The notes under the pieces were generated by a model, which saw only the letters and a list, made by a program, of their open reading frames with translations, did no database searches and was not told where the DNA came from. Position numbers and translations under genes: made by a program. Source: Temnothorax longispinosus (Eukaryota; Arthropoda; Insecta; Hymenoptera; Formicidae). From it: a stretch of 64,000 nt of DNA. Numbering within the stretch: position 1 is the first letter of the stretch; each line of letters starts with the position of its first letter. This document shows positions 23,717 through 34,400 of the stretch, piece after piece. The DNA is taken from contig NC_092364.1 of assembly GCF_030848805.1 (NCBI RefSeq), positions 1,364,001-1,428,000 of the forward strand. Reading direction: 5' to 3'.

Positions 23717-23820
23717 GTAAGTTATTTCGTGCAGGGAGTCACAAATGTTAAATGCAATATTCCAATTTGGTATCATTAATGCTAAAAAAAAAGACACATA
23801 TAATGGAGAGCATTGCAGAG
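23717..23820 (+). pseudogene. Short fragment of a SPOP-like MATH domain
   Basis: About 30 codons in one frame (ISCRESQMLNAIFQFGIINA, then KKKDTYNGEH) match the same part of the larger MATH-BTB copy at 24278-24368 and the SPOP family stretch around its ILNAKGEE segment. The fragment keeps hydrophobic residues where the larger copy has Pro, Thr or Ser. It has no start, no neighbours from the same domain, and the frame stops soon after. It is a relic that serves as an internal reference for the altered copy downstream. Confidence 0.65.
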
Positions 23821-24039
23821 AGTCACTGCAAGTACTGAAAATCAGAACGCAGCCATGCAGAGTAAAAGTAAGTCATGAAAGAGCCCATGCACAAAGATTG
23901 TCGTAAACGGTTATGACAATCCTTGTGCTTTAGCCCAAAGGCTATTGTACAATAAGCTGCGATAATTTCGTCAAGCTGCGATAATTTCAACTTCATAAAA
24001 TGTCGAGAAATTAACACAAGTGTGTAATCAGTGTGAAAA

Positions 24040-24758
24040 ATGTCTGCTGGACCGTCGGTCACCCGCAGTATCGGCGCGTCGAACCCGCACGAAATCCCAA
24101 ATACGAAAACCGTCACATGAACGGACAATCGAAAACCCCAAGCTGCGAATCAAATACAAAATCAAAGCCTCCACCCCTCTCAGAAGGCGCCAACCAAAAA
24201 GTAAGGTGGCGCCCAGAACCGCACACCAAGGGCACAGAAGAAACCAAAAACTACCCGTCGCCACCTCTCACTCCCACCTCGTGCAGGGAGTCACAAATGC
24301 CAAATGCAACACTCCAATCCGGTATCACCACCAATGCCAAAAAGGAAAAAACATATAATGGAGAGCACTAATACAGAAACACCCTCAAAAATAAGAATTG
24401 GGGATGTCGAAATTTCGCCAGGAGAGACCCTTCTCCGGACCAGGTCAACGACCCGCCGCCAGACGAACTCACGATACTCTGCGAAGTCAAAGTCACACTG
24501 AACAATGCAACATCCAAGACACCACGTCGACACGAAGCACCGGAATGTAAACCCGCTGATGTCCCTAAACGGTCCTTTAAAAATTCGAAATTTTCCGACG
24601 TGACGACCTCCGTTGATGGAAGGGAGACTCAGGCGCACAAGCGCACTCCCGCCGAACAAAACCGCGCCTTCCCGGCAATGCTCGAGACAAACATGACGGA
24701 AAAACGAACAAGACACGTAAACATAAAAGACATGAATCACGAAACGATAGTGCTATAG
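24040..24758 (+). pseudogene. Broken SPOP-like (TD and POZ, MATH-BTB) gene copy, T-depleted
   Basis: Recognisable order: start-like ATG at 24040 (MSAGPS), MATH domain beginning near 24085 (SQIRK, then the equivalent of the family's SYMWTIENF), SEGANQKVRW near 24180, CRESQMPNA, a WG motif with RRDPSPDQ, PPPDELTILCEVKV near 24450, then the start of the BTB domain (NSKFSDV, SVDGRE-QAHK, AMLETNMTEK, NIKDMNHE) ending in TAG at 24756. SPOP proteins are substrate adaptors of CUL3 ubiquitin ligases: MATH binds the substrate and BTB binds CUL3. The copy has no introns, one frameshift near 24170-24180, an in-frame TAA at 24369-24371, and lacks most of BTB. Most substitutions against the family are T to C (W to R, Y to H, F to P, L to P, I to T). 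T makes up about 60 of 480 bases at 24061-24540 by hand count. It is not functional as read. Confidence 0.8.
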
Positions 24759-25475
24759 AACCGCGGATAAAAAAAGCTGGCAATGTTCTGTACGGAACAC
24801 ATTGAGTCAAAAATTCATTTAAAGAATTATTCATTCATTCAAATAAAGAAAAAAAGCTGGGGAAAGGTTTCTTCTGGAAAAGATACATCCAGACGATTTT
24901 TGAAAATGCGGTGCCAACTTTACAGTGGCACACGCAGTATGCATATGTAAATAATTTAATTTAATAAAAATTTCAAGAAAATTTTAACAAAACGGAACCG
25001 GAAAAAACTAAGTTGCGCATATATTATAATCTATTGCCTTGAAAAGAATAGGCTCGGAAATGAATAGATTCTAGAGCCTAATAGAAAATATTTTTGTAAT
25101 TTATGTAAATAAAAGTGGTCAGCGACTTCCCTCCCCTCCTCATTTCTCAGGACTACTAATTGTCAAAATACAAAACATATATGTGAAAAATAGATCTATA
25201 ATTTTAAATTAAAGTCCATTAATGCTTTGCACATAATTATTGATACAATTATTATCCTAATTACGTATTAAAAGTAAATCATTAAATAAAAAACTGATAA
25301 TATGTAAATAATTTAATTTAATACAAATTTCAAATAAAAAAATTTTGAACCGAAAAAACTAATTTGCGCAATACCGATACTTTTGTTAGCTAGAAAACCG
25401 AAACAGAGAAACCGAAACCTTTATTAAATATTTTAATGTACCGAAACCGGAACCGAACCGATATTTTACTGGCTG

Positions 25476-26869
25476 CATGGATTGGTGAAAAATTTAAACC
25501 AAGAGCACTAATTATAAACAAAAAGGTATATTTCCGAGCGTTTACTAACAATAGCTACACATAGTTGTCCAAAAAAGTTCGCGCACGAGAAGTTTAGGCG
25601 AATGTTACCGATTCAAAGCTACTGAATTTTGGCAGTTCTTATTTCACCTACAGTACTTTTTTCGGGAGTTATGAATGAAATATGTGAATGGCAACTACGT
25701 AAAATGGAATCACAGTAGTCTTTCCAATGTGTATTCCATATTACCAATTTTTAATTCTTTACCTAAAAAATTTAGACCACGTTTTTTCTAACAGTTTGAT
25801 ATCTCTAGGAAACTATATCTGCTTGTGCACTTAAACTGGAGCTAACGTATTACAAAAGGAATGTTAGACAGTATTTAAATATTAATTAAATATTACGTAA
25901 AAATGTTTAGAGAAATCTGTATTAGGTATTTCTTTTAAAATATATTTTTGATAAGTTTCAGCTGCAAGTTCCAAAAAAAATAACGAAAATGTCTTAAACA
26001 AGAAGAGGCACGAGAACTGCGCTTGTTTGTATATTTTTATGCGTTTAAGTTTAGGTAAAGGTAAAGGCAACCAAGCGGCCGGCCCCGACTCAAAGAATGC
26101 AAAGAATATATTAACCGCATTTTAATCGAAATCGTCGAGATTATATCTTGATCGCGAATATCTGAATTTAAATAGCATAATGTACACGAAACAACCGAAA
26201 TTAAAAAATCAAACGGAGGGTAAGGGGGTTGATGACGAGAAATGAAGCGCATTTGACGCGCAATGGACGCAATAGCTAAAAATCTCGGATATTTTCGGCC
26301 GCGTTCGGCCAATGTCGGACGTAAAATTTATACAAAGCTACAAACGCGACGAATATTAACCGGCGTTATGTATATTAAACCGAGAGAGCTGTCCGCGATT
26401 ATTAATCCCGACTTTATTCGACGCCGCAGCGACATAATAATAAAAAAAGCTGTAATAATCGTAGCAATGGACCGGATAACTAATGTTGGGACAAATAGAT
26501 ATCCAGTTCGAATTCTACAAATCTAAAGACGGCGCCGACTATAAATTCACGATAGCCCCGAGGTAAGACCGGCAAGACCTTGATCTTTGTCGGACCGGTA
26601 GGTATGGTCGTTGTATTCTTTGCTTTGCTATCAATTCAAAAAATAAAAAAGAAAAAAAGAGACATATATATATATATGTAACCGAAATTAAAAAATCAAA
26701 CGATGAATAAATCAATAGGTAAATAAATCAATGTTGGAAAAAAATTAGTACAATCCGAATCGCGAACCGCGAACCACGAACCGAACCGCGAAATAAATCG
26801 CAAACATTATTTGATCTCACCCAATCTCACCTCAGATATCAAGTGATCATTATAAAAAAAGTCACTCAC
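25476..26869. other. Repeat-rich intergenic DNA
   Basis: AT-rich with several A runs and short open frames on both strands (91 codons on - at 26037-26312, 87 on + at 26263-26526), none of which I recognise. TGAACCGCGAACC-type motifs at 26755-26800 recall the neighbouring repeat family. No gene is supported. Confidence 0.35.
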
Positions 26870-27088
26870 CGACCGATGCGCAACGGACGGAGTTAGTCAG
26901 CCACGTTGCTCCGATGATTCTGTAACACAAAAATGAAAGATTCATATTAAATAGACGCTAATATAAACTTTTATAAAATTTTAGATAAACGTTCGGTTTC
27001 TCAAATTATTTCTTGCTTATCCGAGATAAATCGACGCGAATAAATAGAAAAGAACAATTAATTTTAAAAATGAGAAATAACACTTACC
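26870..27088 (-). ncRNA. Possible 5' exons of a minus-strand transcript
   Basis: Read on the minus strand, a GC-rich stretch ends at a strong donor GGG/GTAAGTG (27088/27087). A 50-base segment, 26919 down to 26870, lies between an acceptor TTACAG and a donor TCG/GTGAGTG. Two well-formed splice sites in the right order beside a CpG-rich tandem repeat suggest a spliced transcript leaving that repeat. I see no long reading frame, so it may be a non-coding RNA or a 5' UTR whose coding exons lie elsewhere. Confidence 0.3.
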
Positions 27089-27235
27089 CCAAGGTTGCTC
27101 CGTCGGGGCCCGATGCCTTTGCCAGGCCTCCTCCTCCTCTCCACGATTCGCCAGGTCGCCAGGTCCTTCTCCGTTGCAGCGTTAATCCGTACTCCGTTGG
27201 CCGGTTGGCGCACTCCGCACTCACTCACGAACGTT

Positions 27236-28240
27236 CACGAAAATCGATGATAAGATCGCGTAGCTTATGATCGCGCGATATTTTCGACACTTTGCACGAC
27301 ACTCCCGGCATTAATCTCGCGACGTACTTAATTACACGGCAACGGAAAAATTACGGCGGAGAAGCTACGAACGAAACTATACGATCTGCTCGACGCCGTG
27401 CCGCGATGTCCCGCAGGGAGACGACAATATGGCGGAGAGAATTTCGTAAATCGCACGGTTAACTTCACTCGCGGACTCGCCAACAGCAACCGTGACGTCG
27501 CGTCACTACTCACTCGCGACTTTCACGAAAATCGACGATAAGATCGCGTCGCTTATGATCGCGCGATCTCCGCGATATTTTCCAACACTTTGCACAACAC
27601 TCCCGGCATTAATCTCGCGGCGCGTACTTGGTTACACGGCAACGGAAAAATTACGGCGGAGCAGCTACGAACGAAACTATACGATCTGCTCGACGCCGTG
27701 CCGCGATGTCCCGCAGAGAGACGACAATATGGCGGAGAGAATTTCGTAAATCGCACGGTTCACTCGCGGACTCGCCAACAGCAACCATGGCGTCGCGTCA
27801 CTACTCACTCGCGACTTTCACGAAAATCGACGATAAGATCGCGTCGCTTATGATCGCGCGATATTTTCGACACTTTGCACGACACTCCCGGCATTAATCT
27901 CGCGGCGAGTACTTGATTACACGGCGACGGAAAAATTACGGCAAAGAAGCTGTACGATCCGCTCGACGCCGCACCCGTGCCGCGATCCGCGATGTCCCGC
28001 AGGTAGACGAACATGGCGGAATTTCGTAAATCGCACGGCCAACTTCACTCGCCAAAAGCAACCGTGGCGTCGCGTCCACTCACTCACTCACGACATTCAT
28101 GAAAATCGACCGATATCGTCGCTTATGATCGCGCGATCTCCGCGATATTTTCAACACTTCGCACGACACTCCCGGCGGCCGGCATTAATCTCGCGACGCG
28201 GCACGTACCTACTTAGTTACACGGCAACGGAAAAATTACG
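27236..28240. repeat. GC-rich tandem repeat, four units of about 290 bp
   Basis: Units begin near 27236, 27526, 27818 and 28098 at CACGAAAATCGA(T/C)GATAAGATCG (first three) or a mutated form (fourth). Each contains CTTATGATCGCGCGAT, ACTCCCGGCATTAATCTCGC, TTACACGGCAACGGAAAAAT, ATGTCCCGCAGG(G)AGACG, ATGGCGGAGAG and ATTTCGTAAATCGCACGG. The third and fourth units are shortened. CpG density is high. Overlapping short frames in the units are by-products of the repetition. Confidence 0.85.
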
Positions 28241-28596
28241 ACTGATTACAACGAAGAAGACGCGCTCTGCACTGATGCATGGAGCGCGGGAGTCGCGGGA
28301 CGCAGGCGCCGCGCTGCGGCTAACGGCTTCTCGTCAACGCGATTGGTAGGGACAAAGTGGGGGCTACAAGTGACTAGGCACGGTGCGCGCACGGTATGCG
28401 TGACGTCAGCACGCCTCGAACCGCTCCTCTACCCCCACTACTCGTCTTTACCGCGGCGCGCACGACCGCGCTTTAACGTCGCCGGCCGCCGGCCGCCGCT
28501 CTCACATCACAATATTCACAATTAGACCGCATCGCGGAATAATAATAGATAATACACGAATGAATCGCGCCCGTCGGGTCCCGGCGCGGCTGTTTA

Positions 28597-28744
28597 GGGC
28601 CAATTTCACCAACCACAGTTAGCTTAACCGATGGTTAAAGTTAGCAGAATTGACCTATAGAAATGAATCCACCCTGCTTTCTATTGGTCAATCCTGCTAA
28701 CTTTAACCGTCGGTTAAGCTAACTGTGGTTGGTGAAATTGGCCC
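28597..28744. mobile_element. Foldback MITE with near-perfect arms and TTA target duplication
   Basis: The arms run GGGCCAATTTCACCAACCAC to AACCGA(T/C)GGTTAAAGTTAGCA and the complement, about 55 bp each, around a short spacer. The element is 148 bp and flanked by TTA at 28594-28596 and 28745-28747. It has a different sequence from the 16.3-16.7 kb family but the same target preference. Confidence 0.85.
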
Positions 28745-29092
28745 TTAGATTACGAAAAACTGATGTATCGAATTTAATACATGTGCTTCGCGAAATTTAT
28801 ATATAGATACCGAGGTACGTCGCATTCGATAATATATTCGATAGTATAATATTGATTATACGTTCTTTCGGACGATCAATCTCGCTTTTACCGACAATGA
28901 CTCCGCGTCTCGCGTTGTGTCGCGCGACTTCGAAATTCGGAACAAAGTTGATTGGACATCGTTTTCGGAACACGGATAAAGAATTTCATTAACGATACGA
29001 ATGGACGCTAAAACAACTCCGCTGTTGCGCATCAGCCGGCGAGTTATTTTTCGAGCAGAAGGGATGAATGTATTATTTGTATGGTATGTACA

Positions 29093-29933
29093 AATTTTAA
29101 TTTTCTTTTTTTCTTTTTTTTTTCTTGTGGTCTTTCTAGCTTTGCTAAGGTAGCACCGCCACGATTTTCTCCGAAATGGCACAGGATACAAAATTGTTAT
29201 TAGTAGTATAAATTAGTAAAAAATGGGTACTAAATATTCTGATAGGTCCGGTTTGATTCTGCCGATTTGGTCCTGCTAGCTTAGAAGAGGTAAAAGCAAC
29301 GCAAGTACGACGGAAAACATTATGCTAATAATCGTGGAAGGCTGCGAAGGTAGTGAAAGGTATGTCGCGCTATCGCGAAAGAAGAAAAAAAAACGGCAAA
29401 GCAAGTGAAGCGCGCGCGAGAATACCCCTCCGCGGTGTCGATTCGATTGGATTCGATCGTCACCGAGAGAGGATCGGGGAAACGCTGGCTGTTGAAATTA
29501 TAAACGTTCAGTTTCATCTCTCGGTTCCTCGCTCGTTCCAACGGGAGGAGAAACAACTATTCTCCTCTGTTTTATTTATTTATTTTTTTCATGTAAGTAT
29601 ATAATACCGCGATCGGAATATTCTGTTTTTTTCAAACCAAATCAGAACTTTTACCTCGTCAGTAATTAATTAATAATAAAGATTTTTTATTCGGCCCAAC
29701 TGGCTCTCTTTATTAATAATAATTTTATAATATTATTATTATATATTATTATTATTATTATTTAATTAATTATAATAATTCTTTCGTTTGCTTTCTAATG
29801 TAAATTAAGAACAGAGACTGATCCCGGTGGATACTGAGACATCTCGAAAAATAGTGAGTTACATTCAGATCAGTATCTATAAGTGGCGGGCTTAAAACCC
29901 GTAAAACTAACGACGCCGCGGCGCCGAATTAAG
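29093..29933 (-). repeat. Right copy of the inverted duplication
   Basis: In reverse orientation: block b2 (29093-29287) directly joined to block A (29290-29868). Block b1 then follows in forward orientation (29879-29933). Compared with the left locus, the spacer of about 1 kb is missing and b1 is inverted relative to b2. Length differences in the T and AT-repeat runs and point changes show the copies are old. Confidence 0.8.
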
Positions 29934-30640
29934 TTCTTTGAACCTTTCGATCGGGGAATCTCGGGGAATGGACCCCCGCTCTGTCCCGCTTTGGGTTCCT
30001 TGGACTGAAGTTCCGTATAATAATAATACGTGCGCGCAGGCAGGTAGTCTTCGAGGACGGGTGAAGAAGGACGAAGAAGAAGAAGACGATAATGATGATG
30101 AAGAAGAGGAAGAAAGGAGGAGGAGTACCGCGGGATAAAAATAGCACACGGTACCGTCGCAAAATAAAAACTAATGATGCGAACCTGCAGAATGACGATC
30201 CCGAGAGCCAGACTCGCCGAGCAAGGAGGAAAGCAAGAGGAGAGGCACCAAGGAGCATGCACAGGAGCGGAGGAAAAAGGTCGTTGTCTAAAAGGAAGAA
30301 TGGGGATTCGTTTTTGGAGGAGGAACAAGAGCGGCAAAATTTTATATTTGTGCTCGGTATATACATTTTAATAAAATACCGTTAATATTGCTAAGATTTA
30401 AAGGAGACAAATGTAATAAACTTTCGCGACATCAAAAGCTTTAAATTCTTGTTCTCTTGCAATGTTCGTCAATTATCTTGTCAATTAACATAAATTAATA
30501 TAACAATTGTATAACGAGCTTTATATTTACAAGGATTATTATGTACGATTATTTCTTTCTGTTCCTCATCGCAACAGGGATAGGATTTTAGTTGAAAGAC
30601 CGTCGAAGTTCATCGATTTATCTTCGTGGACCACGTGGCG
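29934..30640. other. Purine-rich low-complexity DNA and spacer
   Basis: A GAA/GAT-rich run at 30063-30120 codes for poly-acidic or poly-basic peptides in any frame, so the several open frames here (up to 155 codons on -) are composition artefacts. The remainder to 30640 is AT-rich without a feature. Confidence 0.4.
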
Positions 30641-31419
30641 TCCTTGAAAATTCTTGAAGATCTACGTCTCGGCGAGTGTATTCTTGGCATTTCGTGATGT
30701 GCACGAGATGTTTGCGGTGCCTAAGTCATCTTTGGGAGTCGCGGCGCGCCGCGCCGCGCCGCGTCGACGGGAGCCCGCGATAGTGGGAGCCGGAGCAAGC
30801 GGTGGTTGTGTACGCGGTGGAAGAAATCTCCCACCCTCTCGGTGATCGTGCGCTGGATCACGCTACTCGACCTGTCTCCACCTTGTAGTCTCGCCGCGGT
30901 GTACCGAGAGCACCTCCGTGTGGTGGCTCACCAGTAAAGTCGGTATCGCCGACCAGTCGCCCAGCCAGCCGGTCAGCTAGCCAGCCAGCCAGCCAGCCAG
31001 CCTGCCTGCCAGCCTGCCAGCTAACTCGCAGAAAACAATCCTTACGTGCACACCGTAACGTGCACATCGGTGGTGCACACCGGTCTTATAATGGCGCGGC
31101 ATGGTGACCGTTTTGGTACGATAAAAGTTGAGGGCAACCTTCGAGTGTTCCTGCGCCGGTTCGAGGAGAGCTGAGAAAAAAAGAAGAGGGAGTGGAACGG
31201 GTTCTACGGTGCCAGTGTGCAGTCTAGTCCAAGACACAGGATGATAGCAAACGTCCGATGAGCATCCTGCTTCCCGTTGCCCTCCTACCAGAGTAATAGA
31301 GAGAGTGTGTGTGTGTGTGAGAAGAGAGCGAAAGAAAGAGAGAGAATAGTTCTCCGCGGGTGACTGAGCCACCGCCACCTTCATCCTTCCTCCACCACCG
31401 CTAGCGGTGAGAAGAAGAG
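30640..31419 (+). promoter_or_regulatory. GC-rich promoter and 5' UTR of the monocarboxylate transporter gene
   Basis: A GC-rich patch precedes the short first coding exon at 31420. It includes a GCGCC repeat (30740-30765), a (CAGC)n/(CTGC)n stretch at 30958-31018 and a GT/GA-rich run at 31297-31345. The location suits a promoter with a long 5' UTR. The exact transcription start cannot be seen. Confidence 0.45.
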
Positions 31420-34400
31420 ATGTCAAAACCAGAGGAAATGTCTACCAGGTCAGTGCGCGATTATTATAATTGCTTTCGGATGAATTGGTTGGGCTAATAA
31501 TGCTCGATAATAAATTTATGACTTTAATTTAGACTCGACTCGTCTTTTATAATCCTGGATAACTCCATATTTTCGTACCTTTAAGTCGCTAATACATATT
31601 TAATTTGATTGAACCCTTAATTGAACTTTTTTCGCTGATGTAGGCCTAGTTTACACCGATCTCTTGATACGCGTATCAAATAGTATATTTGAGCTGATCA
31701 GCCAATAATCAAACTAATTTACTAGTTATTTACTATTTAATACGCGTATCAAGTGATCGGTGTAAACTAGGCCTTAGATTCCTAATTTATAACTCGCACG
31801 AAATCTAAGATCAATTTGAAATTTTTATTAGTTATTAATCAAAATTTAAGAATCTAAAAATTAGAGACGTTATTATCATGTTGCTGTTCTTAAACCTTCT
31901 CATTGTCATGCAAATGATTTACATTATATTTGCGATTAATTATGTGTTATTTAGTTTCAAAACCTGCTTTTCTTATATTTTTAAATGCAGATACTGACTT
32001 GCATTAATAATCAGATGTACTGATCATTAGGGGTTTTATTTAAATCCATTCAAGCATACATATTTAAGTATATTTTGAGTTAAGTACATTATAATGCTAT
32101 ACAAAGCTTATCGCAATATAAACATTGCAAAAAGACATTGCGAGCATTTCAAAATTAATTTACGAAATGATAAAACTTCTGGTATATAGACGCAGGTTCG
32201 AACTGCAGAAAGAAAAGTTCGAGTTTTATTCAAGAAATATATATTATTAGATTTGTTGGCCAATTCTATTAGAGTGGTAACCTTGTGTATCGCGTGTTTC
32301 ACGTCATGCGATCTTATATATGCTTGATTTAGAATTAGACGGAAACATATGTCGTTGTTCGCAAATGCATCTGTTATATTTTATGCACGATATCGCTTGT
32401 CGTCGGCGTGTCATTGTATTTCCATCAACTGCGTGCGTGGAAAAATACACAAATTTTTCCAACTAATAGACGAAATTGCTGTATATTTTACGTAGTACGA
32501 TAAAGCCTGTTATTTTTCGCTATACACTTCTGAATTAGTACGGCAATAAGTTAGAATGAAAGAAAATATATTTGTTTCATTCTAACTTATCGCACTAATT
32601 CATAAGTGCAGCGAAAACGAACAGGCCTATAGTTTACAGGTGCAGAGGTCTCGCTGTTATCCGCATAATGTGAAATATTTTATTTATTTGAAATAAAAAA
32701 AGGAGACAAAAAGAAATTCAATTAAAATAAGAAATAAAGGAAATTTTATCTTGCTTTTTATAAAGCAAAAGTAGACTTTAATCACAAGAGCGAGAGTGAA
32801 CCCAATAAAATCGGCTTGATGTCGTAATTATATAATTAACAGCTTGATTTAACACACTAGCAAAGACTAGAATGTAGTGCACATCTTTTACAAAAGTAAC
32901 AACTTTGCCAAAACCAATAACACGCGTCACTTAGAATCGCGATTCCACACATGTCGTTTTAACCATGTGATACACATGTACAGAATGTATTTGTGATTCA
33001 ACTAAGTTATCTGGTATTTAGCTTCCAAAAAGAAAAAAAAAACGCAAGCGGTCGGGAAATCTTATTTGCCAATAACGAAGTGCACGTATTGCGGGAGAAA
33101 ATACGGAACGTGCGTGATTAATCCTTCAATAAAGGATGATTACCAGTTAACGCTTCGGCGTCTCCTCACGCGTGTGCGTGCGCGTATATTAACGTTACCC
33201 ACCCGTTATCTTCGTAATGGAACGTGTTTTTCCTTTCGGATTCTGTTTACGGATATTAATTCACCGTAATGCTTCAAGGCGTTTGAACGTTAACGAGCGT
33301 GCCGTTTGTTACTGCCGAGATACGAGTTGCCCACGCTATCTCGCTCATGACTATGGCGACAGAACGCCTTAAATTAATAAGTATAATATAGGCGTAAACA
33401 CGCGGCGCGACTCGACGTTCGGTCGCACGACCCGTGAAACTCGATATCAAATAAATCGAGTAAGATTTGAACATAAAATTATTTAATGAGACACAGATCT
33501 CCGCCGCTTACGCCGCGGCGCGGCGCGGCGCGGCGCGGCGCCATTGCTGGCTTTTTCCTGAATGAATGTTTAGTTATACGATATGATACATCTTGAGAAT
33601 TTCTTGCGTTGCTTTGCCAGCTAATAGTCGCTGTGTTTATTACAAAATAGACAGCCGATTAATGTAAATGATATCTTCCTTGTAACGATTCATAAAGAAA
33701 ACATGTAACTTTTCTTAGAATTTTAGTCATCCAATGAATCGAGAGTACATCATTCATCAGAATTGTATATACAATAATTAATCTTACTGCACAAACCTTG
33801 CTAAAATATATGTGAATGTAATATATCCTATGATCTCTTTGCTAATTATATTAATAACTTTATAGCATTTTATTAAGAAATATTTTTCTCCTGTTTCACT
33901 TATTAAAAAAAATATTATTTTACAAAAATAAAAATAATTTTCTTATGCAAACTAATTTCTATAGTATTATTTATTATTCTACATTATTTTTTATTTACGA
34001 AACATTTCCAATCACTCAAACGTTTGCGAGATGGGTTTCATCGATTACTAGATTATTATTGATGCTTATTAAGTATATAATTTAACGTTTAGTGACGCAG
34101 AGTGGCAACATATTTGATAACATTTTAAACAGCCTCTATAATTGAAGTCATTATATAGGATTTTAGCTTCAAATTTGAGCAAACCATACAAGGTTGCTAA
34201 TATTTGATCAATATTTAACAAAATATAACATTTTTGCGAATGTATGAACAATTTTTTGCCAGACGTAGCGAGCGAGAAAATAATTACATGTCTTCTATTA
34301 TTAGCGTTCAATCTTCTCTTTTCTACATCAAACAGCAAGAGTGAGAAGGTGCCATAATTGGCTTGATAAGCATAGAACTGATATATCTATCGACTGGAAA

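Larger units (their letters stand above)
21340..25475. repeat. Dispersed repeat family with AACCGAAACC motifs, at least four copies
   Basis: A unit of roughly 160-190 bp recurs at about 21340-21500, 21690-21830, 23228-23400 and 25300-25470. It runs from AATAATTTAATTTAATA through AAATTTTAATAAA, ACCGA(A)AAAACT, ATTTGCG, GATACTT, TAGCTA(G)AAAACCGAAA and ACCTTTATTAA to AACCGAACCGATATTTT. In addition, 22797-23400 and 24855-25470 are a direct repeat of about 600 bp. Both copies contain GGTTTCTTCTGGAA(AA)GATAC and GCCAACTTTACAGTGGCACA. The flanking GAACCGCGGATAAAAAAAGC also recurs (21870 and 24759). Confidence 0.75.

Noticed and set aside
23890..23929. Small hairpin (CACAAAGATTGTC...GACAATCCTTGTG)
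   Set aside because: The stem is short and mismatched; there is no reason to call a microRNA or other RNA gene without expression data.
24291..24834. Minus-strand open frames (149 and 85 codons) over the SPOP-like copy
   Set aside because: They exist because the sense strand lost T, which removes stop codons from the antisense; the recognisable protein is on the plus strand.
27236..28240. CRISPR-like regular repetition
   Set aside because: The units are about 290 bp, contiguous and without short repeats separated by unique spacers; the genome is animal.
27492..28349. Multiple overlapping short frames with similar peptides
   Set aside because: They are repeats of the same tandem DNA unit in shifting frames, with no conserved protein reading across the units.
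29869..30366. Several 80-155 codon frames on both strands near 30 kb
   Set aside because: They follow from a GAA/GAT-rich tract and give only acidic, basic or Phe/Ser/Leu-rich low-complexity peptides.
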